A stretch of DNA of 64,000 bases from Streptomyces megasporus (GTDB taxonomy: Bacteria; Actinomycetota; Actinomycetes; Streptomycetales; Streptomycetaceae): NCBI RefSeq assembly GCF_000718985.1, contig NZ_JODL01000001.1, positions 186,001-250,000 of the forward strand. The letters are read 5' to 3'. How positions within the stretch are numbered: position 1 is the first letter of the stretch; each line of letters opens with the position of its first letter. Positions 22,205 to 30,096 of the stretch are shown in pieces. A program made the position numbers and the translations under genes. Below the pieces are notes generated by a model. That model did no database searches and had not been told where the DNA came from. It saw only the letters and a list, made by a program, of their open reading frames with translations.

Positions 22205-23578
22205 CTAGCCGTCTTCGCCCAGCAACTCGGTGATGCGACGGTTGGCGACGTCCTGGCGGCCGTCGAGGCACTTCGCGTAGCGGCTCAGCAGTACTTCCAC
22301 GCTGTTGCCCGCCCTCTCCGCTACCTCGGTGGGGTCCACCCCGGCGTTGAGCCAGGAAGACAGCGCAGCGTGCCGCAGGTCGTAGGGACGGCCTGCGAGA
22401 GGGGAGGCGACCTGTTCGGGCGTGAGCGCCAGGCGCCGGGCTTCGTCCCACACCCGCCAATAGGTGGAGGACATCACCACTCCCCCACGCTCGTTGGCGA
22501 ACAGCCGGCCGTCCTCGGCCACGCCGAACTCCTCCAGGTGCTCTCGAAGCATCCGCACCAGGCGGGGCGGGATGGGGACGATGCGGGTCTCGTTCGTCGG
22601 GCGGTTCTTCAAGCCGCGGTCATCATGCACCGCGCCGGTATCAGTCCAGCGCTTGCCCACGGTCGGGCGGCTCTTCTCCAGGATCAGCGAGCCCCAGCCT
22701 GTCTCGGAAAGGATGCAGTCCTGGCGCCGTAGCGCGACCGCTTCGGCCGGGCGCAGGCCGCCGAAGTACATGCATGCGAACAGGGCGACCAGCCGTCGCC
22801 CGCGGGCCCGCCGGTAACCGCCCACGTATGAGACCGCCGTCAGCAGCTCACGAGCCTGCCGAGGGTTCACGACAACCCGGCGGTCCACCTCCTTGGCGAC
22901 CTTGGGCGGCTTCCACTTCACCAGCGTGAGTGGGTTCTCCGGCAGCTCCCCCAGCTCCACGGCGTACGCCAGCGCGTTGAACAGGACAGCTCGCTTGCGC
23001 CGTACGGTCTCGGCAGCGGCCGGAGCTCCCGAGAGAGTGAGCTTGAGCGAGTCGAGAACGCGCCGGACGTCGGCAGGTTCCTTGAGCGTCGCCAGGGGCA
23101 GCGAGGCTTTCCCGACCCAGTGAAGTGCGTTGGCGATCTCCACCGGTGGTCCCTCCTCGTCCGTGGCACGGATGACGAAGGCCCAGCCGCGAAGGGCACG
23201 GCGCAGCACCTTCCCGTCCGGGCGGCCGGGGCGGTCACTGAGGAGTTCGGTGGTGACCAGGGTCATGGTCTCATTGAGACTGTCGCGAGAGTTCGGAGCG
23301 GCATGGGGCCACTTCATGGCGACGTACTTACGCGCGAAGTCGTACCAGGTGAGAGATGGCTTGGCAGGCGCCATAGAGTCCGGGAGGCCAGCCCCCGTGT
23401 CGAACTCCTCGCCCTTCTGGGTCGCCCGCAGGAGCTTGGCCCGGAAGTTGTCGGCGAGCGCCTTGGTCCGGAACGTCTCGGAGAACGGGCGGTCCCCCAC
23501 CTTCCAGCGCACGTCATAGGAAGGCGTCTTGGTCGGCCGTTTGCGGATTCCCCAGACCCGTACGTCGTGGGACTTCAC
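22205..23578 (-). CDS. int: Tyrosine recombinase (integrase)
   Basis: 457-residue site-specific recombinase that integrates the element in tRNA-Arg and, with Xis, excises it. It has an N-terminal arm-binding part (about 1-70), a core-binding domain (about 75-230) and a catalytic domain. Catalytic residues visible are R276 (GGLRPAEAVALR), R402 and H403 in PYDLRHAALSSWL, and the nucleophile Y434 (VLLSRYAKCLDG). The first histidine of the usual HxxR is a tyrosine (Y399) and the H/W position is asparagine, variants seen in this Streptomyces family. The start is a GTG at 23578 overlapping the xis stop by four bases (GTGA). It is the gene nearest attL, as usual. Confidence 0.95.
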   Translation of the reverse strand: MKSHDVRVWGIRKRPTKTPSYDVRWKVGDRPFSETFRTKALADNFRAKLLRATQKGEEFDTGAGLPDSMAPAKPSLTWYDFARKYVAMKWPHAAPNSRDSLNETMTLVTTELLSDRPGRPDGKVLRRALRGWAFVIRATDEEGPPVEIANALHWVGKASLPLATLKEPADVRRVLDSLKLTLSGAPAAAETVRRKRAVLFNALAYAVELGELPENPLTLVKWKPPKVAKEVDRRVVVNPRQARELLTAVSYVGGYRRARGRRLVALFACMYFGGLRPAEAVALRRQDCILSETGWGSLILEKSRPTVGKRWTDTGAVHDDRGLKNRPTNETRIVPIPPRLVRMLREHLEEFGVAEDGRLFANERGGVVMSSTYWRVWDEARRLALTPEQVASPLAGRPYDLRHAALSSWLNAGVDPTEVAERAGNSVEVLLSRYAKCLDGRQDVANRRITELLGEDG

Positions 23579-23769
23579 GCCGCCTCCCCGAGCCGGTTCA
23601 GCCACGCGGTGAAGTCGCTCCGCCAGACCCGCAGTTCCCCGTTGGGCAGTTTGATTGCTTCGGGAGCCTGCCCAAGCTCCCGCCAACGGTAGAAGGTCCG
23701 GCGGGAGACACCGCCAAGTTCGGCGAGGATCTGCGGGACGGTCATCAGTTCGTCGCGGCGGCGGTCCAC
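23575..23769 (-). CDS. xis: Excisionase-like helix-turn-helix protein
   Basis: Small MerR/excisionase-type DNA-binding protein with the motif MTVPQILAELGGVSRRTFYR followed by a wing (LPNGELRVWRSDFTAWLNRL). It directs the integrase toward excision. The start at GTG 23769 (64 aa) is favoured by AAGGAGAA 7 bases upstream, inside the rep 3' end; an ATG at 23745, which overlaps the rep stop by one base (TGATG), would give 56 aa. It overlaps int by four bases, so rep-xis-int form one translational unit on the minus strand. Confidence 0.9.
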   Translation of the reverse strand: MDRRRDELMTVPQILAELGGVSRRTFYRWRELGQAPEAIKLPNGELRVWRSDFTAWLNRLGEAA

Positions 23770-25124
23770 GTGGGTTCTCCTTCCGTGTTGCTAGCGGTCA
23801 GGGCATCGGTCAGCCATTGCTCGCCCGCAGTGAGGCCGGTGCCGGCGAAGGTCCAATGCGCGAGGACGAGCGTGGTCTCCTCCGACTCGGCGGACGGATC
23901 GTGAGACATCTCGCCGCGTGCGATGGCGGCTTGGAGCCGCTGCCATTCGGCGCGGGCCTGGCGGAGGGCGCCGAGGGTGGTGGAGTAGCGGCGGGTCTTG
24001 GTGGAGAAGTGGCCGCGGAAGCCGAGCATGTGGGCCCAGGCCCGCAGCCGCAGGTGTTCCAGGTCCTTACGCGCACCGAGGGTCCAGGCGGTGCGGATCA
24101 TGCGCCGGGCGTGGTCGGAGAGGTCGAGTCCGGCCAGCTCGGCGAGGAACTTCAGCGGCCGGTCGAGGGTGCCGGTGGCGGTCTCGGCGCCCTTGGTGGC
24201 GTACTTGGCGATGTAGGCGGCGACGGCCCGGTCGGTCAGCTCGGTGCCGCCGCCGAGGTCGGCCGAGCGGATCGGCCGCACGTCGAGCTGACGGCCGAAG
24301 GCGAAGACATGGTGCCGTCCGTCGAGGGTCGGGCCGGTGATCCGGGCGGCGGATGCGGCGGCCCGGATGGCGTCGGTCAGCAGCTCGGCACTGGCCCAGG
24401 ACGGCGGCGGGGAGTCGCCGCCGGTCGGGCCGTCGAGGCGGAGCACGGCGTGGAAGTGGACCGCGCCGCGCCTCTGGTACTCGGCGACCTTGGCGAAGGA
24501 CACCCGCGCGTACTGGCGGAAGGCGCGTTGGGTGAGCCCGGCTCGCTTGGCGATCTCCCGGCGCAGGTAGATCGAGAAGCGCCGCCACAGCGCCCCGGCA
24601 TGCGCGTTCCACAGCACCGCCGCTTCGTAGTCGTACCGCTCCGGGTCCAGCGGGGTACCGAGGGCGGGATCGTCGGCTGGATGGCGGGTGCCGCAGCGGC
24701 AGCGGCCGGAGTCGGGACGGTTGTGGACCGGGCCGAAGCTGGGCGCGGTGAAGGTGGCGAAGACGCGCGGGTGCGCGGCGACGTCTTCGGGGGTGCCCTT
24801 GCCGCCGCGCAGTCCGGCGGTGATCAGGTGGTAGGTGTCGCGGCGGTAGGTCTCGGCGCAGGTGGCGCACCGGGTGGTGCGGCGGTTGTTGCAGCGCACC
24901 AGCAGGTGACCGGCGGGCAGGTCGGTGGAGTCCAGCCGGTGCAGTTCCGGGCCGATCTCCCCGGTCGTGGTGTCGAGGGCGTGTTCGGCGCGGTAGCCGG
25001 CGAGTCGGATCGGCGTGGTGCAGCCGCCGAGGCCGGAGAGCTGGCGGACCAGGCCGGGCAGGCTGCCCCAGGCGGCCAGTCTGCCGAGTTCTTTCAGCGG
25101 CGGCGGGGTGGTGCGGGGGATGAT
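23745..25124 (-). CDS. RepSA-like rolling-circle replication initiator (start uncertain)
   Basis: Initiator for replication of the excised circle. The homologous reading frame runs from about 25124 to 23745 (about 459 aa). The N-terminal motif GLGGCTTPIRLAGYRAEH is followed by a cysteine pair region CNNRRTTRCATCAETYRRD (about 77-95) and the initiator motif GAVHFHAVLRL (HxH metal site). The usual family length requires the part upstream of 24899, but no in-frame ATG, GTG or TTG is present there. AAGGAG ends 6 bases before two ATC codons at 25119-25124, which fits a start at that place. The conservative alternative is the GTG at 24899 (384 aa), which loses conserved sequence. It is cotranscribed with xis and int. 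Confidence 0.85.
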   Translation of the reverse strand: MIPRTTPPPLKELGRLAAWGSLPGLVRQLSGLGGCTTPIRLAGYRAEHALDTTTGEIGPELHRLDSTDLPAGHLLVRCNNRRTTRCATCAETYRRDTYHLITAGLRGGKGTPEDVAAHPRVFATFTAPSFGPVHNRPDSGRCRCGTRHPADDPALGTPLDPERYDYEAAVLWNAHAGALWRRFSIYLRREIAKRAGLTQRAFRQYARVSFAKVAEYQRRGAVHFHAVLRLDGPTGGDSPPPSWASAELLTDAIRAAASAARITGPTLDGRHHVFAFGRQLDVRPIRSADLGGGTELTDRAVAAYIAKYATKGAETATGTLDRPLKFLAELAGLDLSDHARRMIRTAWTLGARKDLEHLRLRAWAHMLGFRGHFSTKTRRYSTTLGALRQARAEWQRLQAAIARGEMSHDPSAESEETTLVLAHWTFAGTGLTAGEQWLTDALTASNTEGEPTWTAAATN

Positions 25125-25221
25125 GGGCTTCTCCTTGTCTGGCTTGCGGGTCGGACGAGGGAGCGAGGCCGGTCGGGGCGGCGGGATGCTTGGCGGTATC
25201 GAGGCCGCCCCGACCGGCCGG

Positions 25222-25416
25222 TTAGTCGTTGGTGCCGTTGACGATCTCGACTCCGGTGCGGGTGCCGGTGTCGATGGCGGGGGCGAGGAAGGTGTCGGCG
25301 AGGTAGAAGCCGAAGAGGGCGATCACCACGACGACCCACAGGCGGATTCCGAGGAACTTGATCGCGGCCCAGGCGATGACGCCCAGGACGAGGACCAGGG
25401 GCAGGGAGACGGTCAC
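25222..25416 (-). CDS. Small membrane protein, Spd-like
   Basis: 64-residue protein, nearly all hydrophobic in its first 50 residues (two membrane segments, about 3-20 and 25-43), with a polar end RTGVEIVNGTND. It starts with GTG at 25416 after GGAGGTTCC. Genes of this size and position in pSAM2-like elements (spd) help plasmid spread between mycelial compartments. Assignment rests on context and shape, not on strong similarity. It overlaps no neighbour and lies 11 bases downstream of the next small gene. Confidence 0.75.
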   Translation of the reverse strand: MTVSLPLVLVLGVIAWAAIKFLGIRLWVVVVIALFGFYLADTFLAPAIDTGTRTGVEIVNGTND

Positions 25417-25427
25417 GGAACCTCCGG

Positions 25428-25619
25428 TCAGCGGACGGGGCAGCGGTGGGTACGGGCGGCCAGCTCGGCGGCGGCCCGGCTGTCGTAGTCGGCGGAGAAG
25501 CCGCAGCGCGGAGCCGTGCAGGCGGCGGTGTGCTTCTCACGGCCCCGGCCGTCGTAGGCGGTGCCGACCTGCACGGGGCCGATGCGGACGACGCGGCGGA
25601 AGCGGCGGTGCGCGGGCAT
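25428..25619 (-). CDS. Mobile-element transfer protein, small zinc-ribbon-like
   Basis: 63-residue basic protein starting MPAHRRFRRVVRIGPVQVGT. It contains CTAPRCGF and a distal THRC, which could bind a metal ion. It starts with ATG at 25619 after AGGAGGACTGCTC, a strong ribosome site. Proteins of this type are a constant part of the tra-spd operon of Streptomyces integrative elements; the molecular role is unknown. An in-frame extension to 25775 lacks family character. Confidence 0.75.
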   Translation of the reverse strand: MPAHRRFRRVVRIGPVQVGTAYDGRGREKHTAACTAPRCGFSADYDSRAAAELAARTHRCPVR

Positions 25620-25810
25620 GAGCAGTCCTCCTGTCGGGGCAGATGAGGGGCGGGCGGTGATCTGGTAGATCAGGGCAAGAGGCCATGTCCGGATGGCGAT
25701 ATGGCCGGGGTGAGGTCTGGTTGCCGGTTCGTGAGTGCGGCGCAGGCACGACGGTTGTCGGTGCCGCGGCAGCACCTTTGAGGCGGTGAGCAGGGCGCGA
25801 GGGGGGCGGA

Positions 25811-25996
25811 GTGAGCCGACGAACGCGAGTGATCTTGATGGTCATCGGTCAGGCACTGGTCGTCGCAGGCGCTGCAGTAGCCGGTCGGTTGTGGCTTGGC
25901 TGGGAGTGGCACCAATTGATCTTTATGTGCGGCATGTGGGCTTCCAGCGTGGGCCTGATCCTCTTCATGCACCGCCCGTGGCGAGAGGAGTCGTAG
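25811..25996 (+). CDS. Small two-helix membrane protein, opposite strand
   Basis: 61-residue product MSRRTRVILMVIGQALVVAG... with two hydrophobic segments (about 7-25 and 35-53) and an aromatic WLGWEWHQL linker. It starts with GTG at 25811 behind GAGGGGGGCGGA. It is the only plus-strand gene in the replication/transfer block and overlaps the end of the DUF2637 gene tail to tail by 32 bases. Function unknown; could be an entry-exclusion or spread factor, but this is a guess. Coding status is moderate. Confidence 0.45.
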   Translation: MSRRTRVILMVIGQALVVAGAAVAGRLWLGWEWHQLIFMCGMWASSVGLILFMHRPWREES

Positions 25997-26720
25997 AGCT
26001 GCTCACCTCCTCCCGATGCGGTTGTGTGGGATGGCCACTTCGGCCCAGGCGAGCGGCGATGGCGTCGGCCAGCGGAGCGGGGACGCCGAGCCGGACGCGC
26101 AGGGTGTCGGTGTCGATCGGGGCGCCGGTCCGGGCGCGATGGGCGTCGGCGACCTTCCGGGCGTGCTCGACCAGCGCGGCCGGGACCGCCGGAGCCGGAG
26201 CGGCCGGGGCGGCGGGCACCGCCGGGGCCGGCGCAGGCTGAGGGGCGGGCAGCTCGGGTGTCGGCTCCGGTTCCGGCTCGGGGCCGCGTTCGAGGACTGT
26301 GACGGCCGGGTCCGGGTCGGCAGGCTCCTCGTCCGGGTCGGGTTCGGGTCGGGTGTGGGCGAGCAGGGTGCCGCCGAAGAAGGCCAGCGCGGGCCACCCG
26401 GCGACGAGGATGCGCAGCCAGGCGGGCACGTCGGTCAGGTCGAGGAGGCCGGCGGTGGCGACGTTCGCCCCCAGCGAGGCCGCGAGGGCGATGACGAACC
26501 AGCACCAGGCCGAGCGAGCCGAGGCCCCCGCGGCTTGCAGGGTGCGGATGCGGTGCCAGGCGGCGACCAGCAGCAGGTCCACCGAGATGGGGTAGGCCCA
26601 GGCTTTCCAGCCGTCCTGTCCGGCCGCTGCGGCCAGGTCGTGCAGGTGGGCGAAGGACAGCGCACCGGCGATCACGGCCTGAATCAGCACGGCGTCGACA
26701 CGGGCCAAGTAGCGGCGCAT
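25965..26720 (-). CDS. DUF2637-type membrane protein
   Basis: 251-residue protein with four membrane segments in the first 130 residues (QAVIAGALSFAHLHDLAA..., ISVDLLLVAAW, AWCWFVIALAASLGANVATAG, ILVAGWPALAFFGGTLLAH). A Pro/Glu/Ala-rich linker (about 130-185) and a C-terminal helix-turn-helix-like tail (HARKVADAHRARTGAPIDTDTL) follow. It starts with ATG at 26720, with AAGGAGGT 8 bases upstream. DUF2637 proteins are regular partners of the tra gene in these elements and are thought to act in intramycelial spread. The tail resembles replication-type or regulator helices, purpose unknown. Confidence 0.85.
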   Translation of the reverse strand: MRRYLARVDAVLIQAVIAGALSFAHLHDLAAAAGQDGWKAWAYPISVDLLLVAAWHRIRTLQAAGASARSAWCWFVIALAASLGANVATAGLLDLTDVPAWLRILVAGWPALAFFGGTLLAHTRPEPDPDEEPADPDPAVTVLERGPEPEPEPTPELPAPQPAPAPAVPAAPAAPAPAVPAALVEHARKVADAHRARTGAPIDTDTLRVRLGVPAPLADAIAARLGRSGHPTQPHREEVSSSTTPLATGGA

Positions 26721-26805
26721 GAGCGGCACCTCCTTCCGATTTCTGGCATGGGTGGGGTAGGGACGTGGCGCGATGCGGTCGCGCCGGCCGTCGGGGCGGG
26801 GTGGG

Positions 26806-28185
26806 TCAGTCGGTCACCGGTCGCGGCGTGACCAGCGGAGTCGGCCGCTCGACCGGGACCGCCGGAACGTGCGGCCGGAACGGGGCGAGGGCGGGCACGT
26901 CCGGGACGAGGTGCGCCGTCTCCCGACAGACGGCGGCAGCGTCACCCAGGGACAGGTAGGGAGTGCGGATGCGGGACCAGCCGCCGGAGGTGTCACCGGC
27001 CACGGCCAGGCCCGGCCGCTCAGGGGCGATGGAACAGGCCGCCTCCACCGCTTCGGGGGCGATGTCGCCAAGCGCCATCTTCGCCGAGGCTTCGTCGTTC
27101 ACCCGGTGGCAGACCCGTCCGGTGAGCTGGGCGCGGAGCATGGTGGCCCCCTTGCCCAGCTCGGCGCCGAACCGCTGCCCGCACACCTCCAGGTAGATCC
27201 CGGCGGCCCGGCCGAGCTGGGCGAGACGGACGAGCTGGGTGACCATCGCGTCCCGCCGCTCCTCGTCCTTCTTCGAAGCGACCAGGAACAGCTCGGCCAC
27301 CTCGTCCACGACCAGCACGATCGGCACGGGCCGTTCGTCGTCCGGCAGGCCCCAGACGTCCGAGGTGATCTCCTCGTTCGGGGTGCCGGGGGCGAGGCCC
27401 TGCCGGGCCTTGATCAGGTCGTAGCGGTCTTCCATCTCCTGCACCAGTGCGGGCAGCAGCTCGGCCGCCTCGCCCGGATCGGTGGCCAGGGCGGACAGCC
27501 GCGGGGCGAACGGGGCCAGCTCCACCCCGCGCTTGCAGTCGATCCCGGCCAGCGCGACCGGCTGCCGGGCCAGGCCGGCGATGAGGTTGCGCAGGTACAT
27601 GGACTTGCCCGACAGCGTGGCCCCCAGGACCAGTTCGTGCGGAACGGTGCGGTAGTCGCGGACGAAGGCGGTCGCGTCCTCCCGCAGCGCCACCGGCACT
27701 CCGAGGAACCCGCCCTCGACCATGCGCGGCATCCGCACCCGGTCCAACACGTCGAAGCCGACCAGGCGCAGCTCGACCGTGCCCGGCTTGACCTCCGACA
27801 CGTAGACGGCGTGGACGCCCCAGGCGTGGCGGAGCCGTTCGGCCGAGGCGGCCACGTCGGCCGGTTCCTGCCCCGGCGCCAGCCGCAGCCGCAGGCGCAG
27901 GCCGGTCGAGGTCGGGCGTATCAGACCCCGGCGCGGCGGCACCGGCCTCACCTCCCGGCGACTGGTCGCCCAGGTGGCCAGCACCCGCAGCCGGGAGGGC
28001 GGCACGGTCAGCCCGCAGGAGTCCATGACCGCCCCGTACGAGGTGACCAGCCGGGCCACCGACACCGGCAGGCCCGCCACCGGCCACCAGGCCGCCGGAT
28101 ACCGGGACTTGGCCCAGGCGGCGGCCCCGCCACCGAGTACGGCAACGGGACCGGCCACCTCCACCCACGTCATCAGGTCCGACAC
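26806..28185 (-). CDS. FtsK/SpoIIIE-like conjugal DNA translocase (TraSA-like)
   Basis: 459-residue ATPase that moves double-stranded DNA of the element between mycelia; it is the single essential transfer protein in this group. The N terminus is hydrophobic. The P-loop is GATLSGKS at 188-195 and Walker B is PIVLVVDEVAELF at about 288-300. The FtsK-like region GKGATMLRAQLTGRVCHRV follows. It starts with GTG at 28185 (ATG 28173 possible), 3 bases after the upstream regulator gene, and is part of a minus-strand operon with it. Confidence 0.93.
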   Translation of the reverse strand: MSDLMTWVEVAGPVAVLGGGAAAWAKSRYPAAWWPVAGLPVSVARLVTSYGAVMDSCGLTVPPSRLRVLATWATSRREVRPVPPRRGLIRPTSTGLRLRLRLAPGQEPADVAASAERLRHAWGVHAVYVSEVKPGTVELRLVGFDVLDRVRMPRMVEGGFLGVPVALREDATAFVRDYRTVPHELVLGATLSGKSMYLRNLIAGLARQPVALAGIDCKRGVELAPFAPRLSALATDPGEAAELLPALVQEMEDRYDLIKARQGLAPGTPNEEITSDVWGLPDDERPVPIVLVVDEVAELFLVASKKDEERRDAMVTQLVRLAQLGRAAGIYLEVCGQRFGAELGKGATMLRAQLTGRVCHRVNDEASAKMALGDIAPEAVEAACSIAPERPGLAVAGDTSGGWSRIRTPYLSLGDAAAVCRETAHLVPDVPALAPFRPHVPAVPVERPTPLVTPRPVTD

Positions 28186-28188
28186 GGC

Positions 28189-28539
28189 TCAGGCCCCCAC
28201 CGCGGCCGGGACGGCGCCGGGCGTGACAGCGGCGGCCCGGAAGGCGATGCCGTGCCGCTGCTGGCCGTTGAAGACGTTCTCCCACGGCTTGGCCACCAGG
28301 CCCGGCAGGGACACCGGGGCGCCCAGAGCCAGCCCCTCGGCGACGCCGCTCTCCGGCACGGTCACCCGGATCAGCGCGGACTCGCCCTCGTCGATGTAGA
28401 CGACGCCGACCGTCATCAACGTCTCGCCGGTCACGGCGTCCTTGGCGACCTCGCCGGTCTGCCGGTCGCGGACCTTCTTCTCGGGTGCCTCGGTCAGCAG
28501 GATCGTGGCGGTCGAAGTCTCCACACGGATGGTGCGCAA
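28189..28539 (-). CDS. SCO3933-family regulatory protein
   Basis: 116-residue protein beginning MRTIRVETSTATILLTEAPE, with the middle motif VVYIDEGESALIRVTVPE and end KPWENVFNGQQRHGIAFRA. Proteins of this type precede tra in Streptomyces integrative elements and are annotated as regulators; no DNA-binding motif is obvious. It starts with TTG at 28539 behind AAGGAGAGAAGAAACG. A palindromic candidate operator lies at 28576-28598, between the gene and its presumed promoter, suggesting control by the KorSA-like repressor. Confidence 0.85.
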   Translation of the reverse strand: MRTIRVETSTATILLTEAPEKKVRDRQTGEVAKDAVTGETLMTVGVVYIDEGESALIRVTVPESGVAEGLALGAPVSLPGLVAKPWENVFNGQQRHGIAFRAAAVTPGAVPAAVGA

Positions 28540-28575
28540 CGTTTCTTCTCTCCTTGAGGCATGCGGAAGCTATGG

Positions 28576-28598
28576 CATCTAGTCATCTAGACAAGATG
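28576..28598. promoter_or_regulatory. Candidate KorSA operator 1, before the transfer operon
   Basis: Contains ATCTAGTCATCTAGACAAGA; its complement shares CTTGTCTAGA with the other sites near 28657, 29543 and 30101. It lies 37-59 bases upstream of the SCO3933-type gene. Confidence 0.5.
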
Positions 28599-28656
28599 CG
28601 TGGCCCTGATCCCAAGTCAGCTGGGAACGCGGAACACTGTGCCACACAGCTTGCCC

Positions 28657-28672
28657 ACTCGTCTATACGAGT
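28657..28672. promoter_or_regulatory. Candidate KorSA operator 2
   Basis: ACTCGTCTATACGAGT is a near-perfect 16-bp palindrome (arms ACTCGT and ACGAGT). It lies between the transfer operon and korSA; GTACGAGT recurs at 28685. Confidence 0.5.
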
Positions 28673-28743
28673 ATGCCTGTGGGCGTGTACGAGTCGAGAG
28701 AAGCCGCGCACCGGGCCGCACCGCACCTCGTCACCCCAGGGCG

Positions 28744-29532
28744 TCAGTTGGCGGGCAGTTGGTAGGCCAGGACGTAGGCGTCAGCGGCCATCACCGTGTC
28801 GCAGACCTCCACCGCGCGCCCCTCTGTGTCGTACGCGGTGCGGATCAGGTGGATCACCGGCACGCCGGAGGCGAGGCGCAGCGTCCGGACCTCCTGGGGT
28901 GTGGGCATCCGGGCCTTGATCTCCTCGTCGAAGTGGTCCAGGCGGTGCCCCATCTCCTCCAGTCGGGCATAGATGCCGCCGGGGCCAGGGTTCGGCTGGG
29001 CGATCGGGGTGTTCCGCGCCAGGTCGAGCGGGAGGTAGGAGGTGGCGAACTCCACCGGCCGCCCGTCCAGCAGATACCGGCGCCGACGAGCCAGCACCCG
29101 CCGCGGCGAGCCCAGACGCGCGGCGATGTCCTGGCTGGGCCGCTCCTCCCCGACCTCCAGACTGTCCACCTCCGACTTACTTCCGGCCGCCTCCGCCTCC
29201 ACGATGAACGCCGACTTCCCCTGCTCCCGGTGGCGCCGGGCGAACCGGTCCGAGGCCAGACGCCGCACCGGCGGGCGCGGCCGGACGAAGACGCCCCTGC
29301 CGTGCTCGGAGACCACCAGGCCCTCGGTCTGGAGAATCGACAGCGAGTTGCGCACCGTCATCCGCGAGACGCCGTAGTGCTCGACCAACTCCGCCTCGGA
29401 CGGCAGCTTGTCGCCCTCCTTGAAGCGGCCCTTGTCGATGGCTTCGCGGATCTGGTCGGCGATCTGCCGGAACACCGCGCGGTCGCTGGTCGGGTCCAGC
29501 GCCCCGAGAACGCCGGGGGAGAGAGCCGCCAT
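28744..29532 (-). CDS. GntR-family repressor with UTRA domain, KorSA-like
   Basis: 262-residue regulator: N-terminal winged helix-turn-helix (about 18-85; IADQIREAIDKGRFKEGDKL, SRMTVRNSLSILQTEGLV) and a C-terminal UTRA effector/dimer domain (about 105-255). In pSAM2, KorSA is a GntR protein that keeps the element integrated by repressing pra. Position (between tra and the Nudix gene) and family match. It starts with ATG at 29532. A palindromic site with TCTAGACGAG lies just upstream of its start, so autoregulation is likely. Confidence 0.88.
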   Translation of the reverse strand: MAALSPGVLGALDPTSDRAVFRQIADQIREAIDKGRFKEGDKLPSEAELVEHYGVSRMTVRNSLSILQTEGLVVSEHGRGVFVRPRPPVRRLASDRFARRHREQGKSAFIVEAEAAGSKSEVDSLEVGEERPSQDIAARLGSPRRVLARRRRYLLDGRPVEFATSYLPLDLARNTPIAQPNPGPGGIYARLEEMGHRLDHFDEEIKARMPTPQEVRTLRLASGVPVIHLIRTAYDTEGRAVEVCDTVMAADAYVLAYQLPAN

Positions 29533-29542
29533 CTTTACTCCT

Positions 29543-29559
29543 TTAGATATCTAGACGAG
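29543..29559. promoter_or_regulatory. Candidate KorSA operator 3, before korSA and pif
   Basis: TTAGATATCTAGACGAG: the perfect palindrome TAGATATCTA joined to TCTAGACGAG. It sits in the 83-base gap between divergent korSA and the Nudix gene. Confidence 0.5.
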
Positions 29560-29615
29560 CACCTGGGTGTCGTTGCTACGGTGGAGAGCCTAGCCAGGTA
29601 AGGGGACCCAAGAAC

Positions 29616-30050
29616 GTGAGTACTGCTGAACGCCCCCACTCCGTGAGCGTCGCCGGAGTCATCGTTGACGACTGCGGCCGGGCCCTGCTGATCAAGCGCA
29701 GGGACAACGGGCACTGGGAGCCGCCCGGCGGAGTCCTCGAACCGGGCGAGACCATCCCCGAGGCCCTCCAGCGCGAGGTCCTCGAAGAGACCGGCATCAA
29801 GATCGCCCTTCCGGCGACCCTGACCGGCGTCTACAAGAACATGACCGGCCTGATCGTCTCCCTTGTCTTCCGCTGTGAGGCGATCGACGGCGCCCCCACC
29901 ACCGGGGACGAGACGTACGCCCTGCGCTGGGCCACCCGCGAGGACGTCACCGAACTCGCCGACGAGGCATACGCCGTGCGCGTCCTGGACGCACTGGACG
30001 CGGCAGCCCCGCCGGCCGTCCGAGCGCACGACGGCGTGAAACTCGTCTAG
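29616..30050 (+). CDS. Nudix hydrolase, Pif-like (element immunity factor)
   Basis: 144-residue Nudix protein. The Nudix box is complete: GGVLEPGETIPEALQREVLE followed by ETGI (about 38-61). In pSAM2 the Nudix protein Pif, next to korSA, prevents transfer into cells that already carry the element; this gene has the same place, divergent from the GntR gene. The substrate is unknown. It starts with GTG at 29616 after AAGGGGACCCAAGAAC. A MutT-like house-cleaning role is the alternative. Confidence 0.85.
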   Translation: MSTAERPHSVSVAGVIVDDCGRALLIKRRDNGHWEPPGGVLEPGETIPEALQREVLEETGIKIALPATLTGVYKNMTGLIVSLVFRCEAIDGAPTTGDETYALRWATREDVTELADEAYAVRVLDALDAAAPPAVRAHDGVKLV

Positions 30051-30096
30051 CCCGAACCCACTGCCCACGGCGGCCTACCAGCACGAAGGAACTTGT

